Positions 14,908 to 19,253 of a stretch of DNA of 19,253 bases are shown one piece after another. The stretch spans positions 1 to 19,253 of the forward strand of contig JAUVLX010000024.1 of assembly GCA_030600525.1 (NCBI GenBank). The letters run 5' to 3'. Source of the DNA: Desulfobulbus sp. (GTDB taxonomy: Bacteria; Desulfobacterota; Desulfobulbia; Desulfobulbales; Desulfobulbaceae). Made by a program: the position numbers and the translations under genes. The stretch's first letter is position 1; every line of letters begins with the position of its first letter. Below the pieces are notes generated by a model. That model worked only from the letters and a program-made list of their open reading frames with translations. It made no database searches and was not told the DNA's origin.

Positions 14908-16380
14908 TTACAGGATAGGCTTCATCGCACTCATGTGTGACCGCAGTTCCTCACCGACCATTTCAACTTGAGTAAAACGAATCTCTTCGTTCACGTTGAT
15001 AAGTTCGATATTGTCAACACCGTTATCCGTGACCTCCATACCTTTACCAATAACATCGGCGTTTATTTCCTGCATGAACTCCTTCAGCATGGGGACTGCC
15101 TGGTGAGCAAACAGGTAGCAGCCGTATTCGGCAGTGTCTGAAATGACGACGTTCATTTCATAGAGTTTCTTGCGGGCAATGGTGTTGGCGATGAGTGGTG
15201 TTTCGTGGAGTGATTCGTAGTAGGCTGATTCTTCTTTGATGCCAGCGGAAACCATGGTGTCAAAGGCCATCTCAACCCCTGCCTTGACCATGGCGACCAT
15301 CAGGATGCCGTGATCAAAATAGTTTTGTTCAGCAATATCAGCATCCGTGCATACAGATTTTTCAAAGGCAGTCTCAGCAGTTTCTGCGCGCCATTTGAGC
15401 AGGTTGACATCGTTGTTGGCCCAGTCATCCATCATGGTTAGGGAGAAGTGCCCGGACATGATGTCGTCCATATGCTGGTGAAACAACGGGTTCAGGATTT
15501 CCTTGAGATCCTCTGCCAGGTAATAGGCCTTGATTTTTGCTGGGTTGGACAACCGGTCCATCATGTTAGTTATGCCACCATGCTTCAGAGCTTCGGTGAC
15601 GGTTTCCCACCCGATTTGAACCAGTTTTGAGGCGTATCCAGCTTCCACACCCTGTTCGATCATCTTGTCGTAACAGAGAAGAGAACCTACCTGGAGCATG
15701 CCACAAAGAATGGTCTGTTCACCCATGAGGTCGGATTTTACCTCTGCCACAAAAGATGACTGGAGTACGCCCGCTTTGTCAGAACCGATGCCAGCGGCAT
15801 AGGCCTTGGCAATATCCCAGCCATCACCCTTAGGGTCATTTTCACGATGCACTGCAATCAGGGTGGGGACCCCGAAGCCGCGCTTGTATTCCTCGCGTAC
15901 CTCTGTTCCTGGAGATTTAGGGGCAACCATGATAACGGTCAGGTCTTCCCTTATCTGCATTCCTTCTTCAACAATATTGAAACCGTGGGAATAGGAGAGG
16001 CAGGCCCCTTCTTTCATGAGCGGCATTACAGAAGAGACAACGTTGGTGTGCTGTTTATCCGGGGTAAGGTTGATCACCAGGTCAGCGGTAGAGATCATTG
16101 CATCGTAATTGCCAACAGCAAAGCCGTTTTCAGTGGCATTTTTCCAGGACTGGCGTTTTTCTTCAATGGCACTGTCGCGAAGGGCATAGGAGACATCCAG
16201 TCCGGAGTCGCGGAGGTTGAGTCCCTGGTGCAAGCCTTGGGCGCCACAGCCAATAATGACTATTTTTTGGCCTTTGAGTTTGCCAACGCCTTCAAATTCT
16301 GAGACATCCATAAAGCGGCATTTACCAAGTTCTTCCAACTGCAGGCGCAGTGGCAGGGTGTTGAAATAATTTATTCCCAT
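14908..16380 (-). CDS. ilvC: Ketol-acid reductoisomerase, class II (IlvC)
   Basis: A 490-residue enzyme of branched-chain amino acid synthesis. It isomerises and reduces acetolactate or acetohydroxybutyrate with NADPH and Mg2+. It is collinear with the long E. coli-type enzyme from the first residues (NYFNTL, LGKCRFM) to the end, not the ~330-residue class I form. The Rossmann motif GCGAQG is at 44-49, followed by LNLRDSGLDVSYALR. Next come DLVINLTPDKQH, YSHGFNI, APKSPGTEVREEYKRGFG and the metal/substrate-binding helices (SDLMGEQTILCG; duplicated ESAYYESLHETPLIANTIARK). The start is supported by AAGGAGA on the minus strand. It diverges from ilvY, its likely activator. Confidence 0.98.
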   Translation of the reverse strand: MGINYFNTLPLRLQLEELGKCRFMDVSEFEGVGKLKGQKIVIIGCGAQGLHQGLNLRDSGLDVSYALRDSAIEEKRQSWKNATENGFAVGNYDAMISTADLVINLTPDKQHTNVVSSVMPLMKEGACLSYSHGFNIVEEGMQIREDLTVIMVAPKSPGTEVREEYKRGFGVPTLIAVHRENDPKGDGWDIAKAYAAGIGSDKAGVLQSSFVAEVKSDLMGEQTILCGMLQVGSLLCYDKMIEQGVEAGYASKLVQIGWETVTEALKHGGITNMMDRLSNPAKIKAYYLAEDLKEILNPLFHQHMDDIMSGHFSLTMMDDWANNDVNLLKWRAETAETAFEKSVCTDADIAEQNYFDHGILMVAMVKAGVEMAFDTMVSAGIKEESAYYESLHETPLIANTIARKKLYEMNVVISDTAEYGCYLFAHQAVPMLKEFMQEINADVIGKGMEVTDNGVDNIELINVNEEIRFTQVEMVGEELRSHMSAMKPIL

Positions 16381-16461
16381 TTTCGATCTCCTTATACTTC
16401 GGATTTGAGTTTACGTTCTATTTGTTGCGTACAATATATCTTATTCCATGTTGCGGAAAGT

Positions 16462-16496
16462 GAATTGATTGCAACTCTGTGTTGCTAAAATAGCAA
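16462..16496. promoter_or_regulatory. Putative IlvY operator region between ilvC and ilvY
   Basis: In the 169-base divergent gap are two overlapping dyads: GCAAC (16471-16475) with GTTGC (16481-16485), and TTGCTA-AAA-TAGCAA (16482-16496). The E. coli ilvYC intergenic region likewise holds tandem operators with TTGC/GCAA half-sites, so these are good candidates for sites bound by the LysR-type protein. The gap must also hold both promoters; I could not assign -35/-10 pairs with confidence. Confidence 0.65.
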
Positions 16497-16549
16497 TACA
16501 AGTTTATTTAAAAGTACCCGTACATTAAGCACACATTTCGTAGGTTGCC

Positions 16550-17437
16550 ATGGATATTAGAAGCATAAAAATATTTAATTCGCTGGCTGCATCACTCCAT
16601 TTTGGCCAAACCAGCAGGGCGTACCATATGACGCCATCAACTCTGACTCGCCTGGTGCAGCGCCTTGAGGCAGAAGTGGGGAAGCAACTGTTTTACAGGG
16701 ACAGGCGTTCAGTCTCACTTACGCCAGCTGGCATACTCTTTAAAGAATATGCTGAAGAAACGGAACTGCGGTGGAATACGCTACAAAACAGGTTGGCTGC
16801 AGAGGTGGAATTACAGGGAAATATCTCGCTTTACTGTTCTGTGACTGCAGCCAATGCCATCCTGCCAGCAATACTCAAGACTTTCAGGGCCCATTATCCG
16901 GGAATCCAACTCCACCTGCAGACCGGAGACGCAGCCATGGCTTTGGATCAATTACAAAATAAGGCCGCTGATGTAACCATTGCGGCGCTTCCGGAAAAAC
17001 TTCCTTCATCTATAACGTCCATTGAGATCATCAAGACACCGTTGGTGTTTGTCTCTCCAGCCAGTCAGCATGAGCTTATCGTTTACAGAAAGGGGGTAAT
17101 TGACTGGGAGAAGACGCCCATTATTCTTCCGGAAAAGGGACTAAGCCGGGTGCGGATGGACAAATGGTTTCGGGAAAACGGTATTGCCCCCAGTGTGTAT
17201 GCCCAGGTTGCAGGGAACGAGGCTTTATTGACTATGGTCGGTCTTGGGTGCGGAGTAGGAGTGATTCCGAAGCTTGTCCTGGAAAAAAGCCTGATGCACC
17301 ATGAAGTTGTTGTTCTGGAAACAGCCCCTGTCTTGACACCCTTTACCATCGGCGTTTGCACAGCTAAAAAAAATATGGATAATCCCTTGATCAAGGCATT
17401 TTGGTCTACTGTACAAAAAGGGGCGCGCCCGATATAG
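16550..17437 (+). CDS. ilvY: LysR-family transcriptional regulator IlvY
   Basis: A 295-residue LysR-type regulator. The N-terminal winged HTH (residues 1-60) reads MDIRSIKIFNSLAASLHFGQ, SPSTL-like TPSTLTRLVQRLE, then LFYRDRRSVSLTPAG. The inducer-binding domain follows, with NISLYCSVTAANAILPAIL and TGDAAMALDQL closely matching E. coli IlvY, and the C-terminal VGLGCGVGVIPKLVLE and AFWSTVQ segments. In the known system IlvY activates ilvC in response to acetolactate-type substrates and represses itself. Divergent placement with ilvC supports this identity. The ribosome-binding site is weak (AGG at 16542-16544). Confidence 0.94.
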   Translation: MDIRSIKIFNSLAASLHFGQTSRAYHMTPSTLTRLVQRLEAEVGKQLFYRDRRSVSLTPAGILFKEYAEETELRWNTLQNRLAAEVELQGNISLYCSVTAANAILPAILKTFRAHYPGIQLHLQTGDAAMALDQLQNKAADVTIAALPEKLPSSITSIEIIKTPLVFVSPASQHELIVYRKGVIDWEKTPIILPEKGLSRVRMDKWFRENGIAPSVYAQVAGNEALLTMVGLGCGVGVIPKLVLEKSLMHHEVVVLETAPVLTPFTIGVCTAKKNMDNPLIKAFWSTVQKGARPI

Positions 17438-17503
17438 GCGCAGGGTGTGTCAGTGCGAAAATTTAAGGCTACCTCGAAAAAAACTCACGTTTCCAACGTA
17501 CCC

Positions 17504-17689
17504 TTAGGGCCTGTAAGAGAATAACCTGGCTGATATTGCGCTTAGATTTGGGCCATATTTGGATGCGGTGATTGAACAAAACCGCAGGCATAGCAGGGCT
17601 ACGTTGAGGATTTTGTAATTGAGTTGCATTCAAAGATGACCCGAAGGTAAGATGCAGGATCGGACAGGTTATTTATTAACAGGCCCTTA
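17504..17689 (-). mobile_element. MITE-like palindromic element, copy B
   Basis: The element spans 17507-17686 (180 bp), with terminal repeats GGGCCTGT and ACAGGCCC and TTA target duplications at 17504-17506 and 17687-17689. The two halves are imperfectly complementary along their entire length, so the RNA could fold into one long hairpin. It is homologous to copy A (10119-10297) in opposite orientation, sharing long identical stretches such as AATAACCTGTCCGATCCTGC. It lies between convergent ilvY and hypD. The right-hand duplication is, on the minus strand, the TAA stop of hypD. Confidence 0.87.
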
Positions 17690-19253
17690 ATTGAACTGTT
17701 GCTCGGTCCGCTTAATGATCTCTTCCTGGTGATCGGCATCAAGGTCGACAAAGTAGTCGCTGTATCCTGCGACCCTGACCAGTAGGTTTCGATACTCATC
17801 CGGGGTCTGCTGCGCTTTACGCAGGGTTGCTGTATCGACCACATTGAATTGAATATGATGGCCGCCCAGGTTGAAGTAAGAACGAACAAGGCCGCAGAGT
17901 TTGTCAAGATCCTGTTCACTGGCCAGCACGCTGGGCAGAAAACGCTGGTTGAGCAGGGTGCCGCCAGATTTTGATTGATCCATTTTGCTCAGCGATTTGA
18001 CCACCGCGGTTGGTCCCTGGCGGTCTGCTCCATGGGAAGGTGAGGTGCCGTCGGACTCAGGTTGATGGGCAAATCTGCCGTTGGGTGTGGCCCCGAGCAT
18101 TTTTCCGAAATAGACATGGCAGGTGGTGGAAAGCATGTTGAGATGATACACCGTTCCCTTGGTATTTGGTTTGCCGTCAATGGCTGTGAACAGGCTCTCG
18201 TATATCTGCTGCATGATGGTGTCTGCCCGATCGTCATCATTGCCGAAAAAGGGGGTTTTGTTCCATAGGGTCAGACGGAGCGGTTCATTGTCTGCAAAAT
18301 TACAAGCCAGGGCGTCCAGCAGTTGTTCCCAGGAAAAGGTGTTTTTTTCGAAGATATGGCTTTTAATCGCAGACAGGCTGTCGGTGATGGTACCGATGCC
18401 GCAGCACTGGATGTAATTGGTGTTATAGCGGGGGCCTCCGTCGTAGTAGTCCTTGCCCTTTTCAATGCAGTCATTGATGACTACAGACAAAAAAGGTGCC
18501 GGGGAATACTTGGCATACATGCGCTCGATATAATTATTTACCTCAATTTTGAGGGTGACGATGTATTCCAGTTGGCGGGTGAAGGCATCGTAGAGCGCCT
18601 CGTAGGAGGTAAAATCTCTTGGATCACCTGTTTGCAAACCTACCTGCTTCCCTGTCAGTGGATCTGTTCCGTTGTTAAGTGTTATTTCCAGGATTTTGGG
18701 TACATTGAGATAACCGGTGAGGATATAGGCCTCTTTGCCGAATGCCCCGGTCTCAATACAGCCGCTGGTACCCCCTTCACGTGCATCTTCAATTGATTTT
18801 CCCACCCGCACCTGTTCCATGATAACGGTGTCGGTATTGAAAACGGATGGGTAGCCGTAACCCTTGCGGATAACCCGCGAGGCAGCTTTGAGAAAACGGT
18901 TCGGAGTCTTGCTGCTGATGTGTACTGAGGGTTGGGGCTGCAGCAGGTGCAGTTCGTCAGCCACTTCCAGGGCAATATAGGAAACCTCATTGGTACCGTC
19001 ACGGCCATTTTTGAGCAGGCCGCCTAAGTTGATCTGGGTAAAATCGTTGTAGGTACCGCTTTCTTTGGCTGTAACCCCAACCTTTGGCGGGGCAGGCTGG
19101 TTGTTGATTTTAATCCAGAGGCAGGCCAGGAGTTCTTTTGCCTGTTCACGCTTCAGGGAGCCGTCATTGAGTTCCTTTTCGTAAAAAGGGTAAAGGTGCT
19201 GGTCAAGGTGCCCAGGCGACATGGCATCCCATCCGTTGAGTTCAGTTATGGTG
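17687..19253 (-). CDS. hypD: Glycyl radical enzyme, probably trans-4-hydroxy-L-proline dehydratase HypD (partial, N terminus beyond window)
   Basis: The frame is open to the right window edge, so about 521 C-terminal residues of a ~790-residue enzyme are present. HypD dehydrates trans-4-hydroxy-L-proline to P5C using a glycyl radical installed by an activase. Seen here: the active-site SGCIETG with the thiyl cysteine (codon 18758-18760) and Glu two residues on (18752-18754), then a Tyr 14 residues after that Glu (codon 18710-18712). The same spacing is that of Cys434/Glu436/Tyr450 recalled for C. difficile HypD. WDA before SPGHLDQHL matches its substrate-binding Asp region. The radical motif RVAGYSD has its Gly at 17765-17767, about 25 residues from the C terminus as expected. 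NNQPAPPKVG and the TITDSL region also fit. Related glycyl radical dehydratases cannot be fully excluded. The activase is not in the window. Confidence 0.82.
   Translation of the reverse strand, partial: TITELNGWDAMSPGHLDQHLYPFYEKELNDGSLKREQAKELLACLWIKINNQPAPPKVGVTAKESGTYNDFTQINLGGLLKNGRDGTNEVSYIALEVADELHLLQPQPSVHISSKTPNRFLKAASRVIRKGYGYPSVFNTDTVIMEQVRVGKSIEDAREGGTSGCIETGAFGKEAYILTGYLNVPKILEITLNNGTDPLTGKQVGLQTGDPRDFTSYEALYDAFTRQLEYIVTLKIEVNNYIERMYAKYSPAPFLSVVINDCIEKGKDYYDGGPRYNTNYIQCCGIGTITDSLSAIKSHIFEKNTFSWEQLLDALACNFADNEPLRLTLWNKTPFFGNDDDRADTIMQQIYESLFTAIDGKPNTKGTVYHLNMLSTTCHVYFGKMLGATPNGRFAHQPESDGTSPSHGADRQGPTAVVKSLSKMDQSKSGGTLLNQRFLPSVLASEQDLDKLCGLVRSYFNLGGHHIQFNVVDTATLRKAQQTPDEYRNLLVRVAGYSDYFVDLDADHQEEIIKRTEQQFN

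Noticed and set aside
15847..16302. Plus-strand open frame of 151 residues inside ilvC
   Set aside because: Antisense shadow of the ilvC Rossmann region; no independent support.
1..19253. CRISPR arrays, transposase genes, rRNA or prophage genes
   Set aside because: No regularly spaced direct repeats, no intact or broken transposase/integrase frame and no rRNA sequence were seen. The only mobile DNA is the two non-coding palindromic elements.

Overview
The window looks like chromosomal DNA of an anaerobic Gram-negative bacterium, most likely in the Desulfobacterota (Desulfobulbales-like). That placement is an inference. It rests on the mix of an oxygen-sensitive glycyl radical enzyme, a LIV-type amino acid ABC transporter, a long class II ketol-acid reductoisomerase with its IlvY activator, a very large PutA-type proline oxidase, several small lipoproteins and moderate GC content. 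No rRNA or species-diagnostic marker is present.

Layout. Positions 1-160 hold the 3' end of one tRNA (probably Lys), a complete tRNA-Glu(UUC) with encoded CCA, and a strong terminator. Positions 365-3078 hold small envelope or unknown genes: a secreted protein, two divergently transcribed lipoproteins, a tiny membrane-anchored protein and a thiamine-binding UPF0045/MTH1187-family protein. Two conspicuous inverted-repeat structures lie between them (2208-2275 and 2631-2704). Positions 3238-5022 encode an unusual protein in which a complete response-regulator receiver domain is fused to the N terminus of a complete pyruvate kinase. Positions 5128-9671 (minus strand) are a five-gene transporter operon, livJ-livH-livM-livG-livF. 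A 780-base gap follows and holds a palindromic MITE-like element and a textbook promoter with an embedded GntR-type operator. Positions 10452-14811 (plus strand) are a GntR/FadR-family regulator and a 1199-residue bifunctional proline dehydrogenase / P5C dehydrogenase. ilvC (minus) and ilvY (plus) then form the classical divergent pair. The right end (minus, running off the window) is most of a glycyl radical enzyme that I identify as trans-4-hydroxy-L-proline dehydratase (HypD).

How the parts may work together. HypD converts trans-4-hydroxyproline to P5C, and the PutA-type enzyme oxidises proline to P5C and P5C to glutamate. The Liv-type transporter sits divergently beside the putA regulator. 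Together they could form a proline/hydroxyproline uptake and oxidation module, with ilvCY (branched-chain amino acid synthesis) lying between putA and hypD. The transporter's substrate is not provable from sequence; branched-chain amino acids remain equally possible.

The most notable observations are four. (1) The receiver-pyruvate kinase fusion keeps all phosphorylation residues. (2) Two ~180-bp copies of one MITE family, with full-length imperfect palindromy and TTA target duplications, are present; one duplication coincides with the hypD stop codon. (3) HypD and PutA occur in one neighbourhood. (4) A TGGTNNNACCA-type operator lies between the -35 and -10 of the regulator's promoter.
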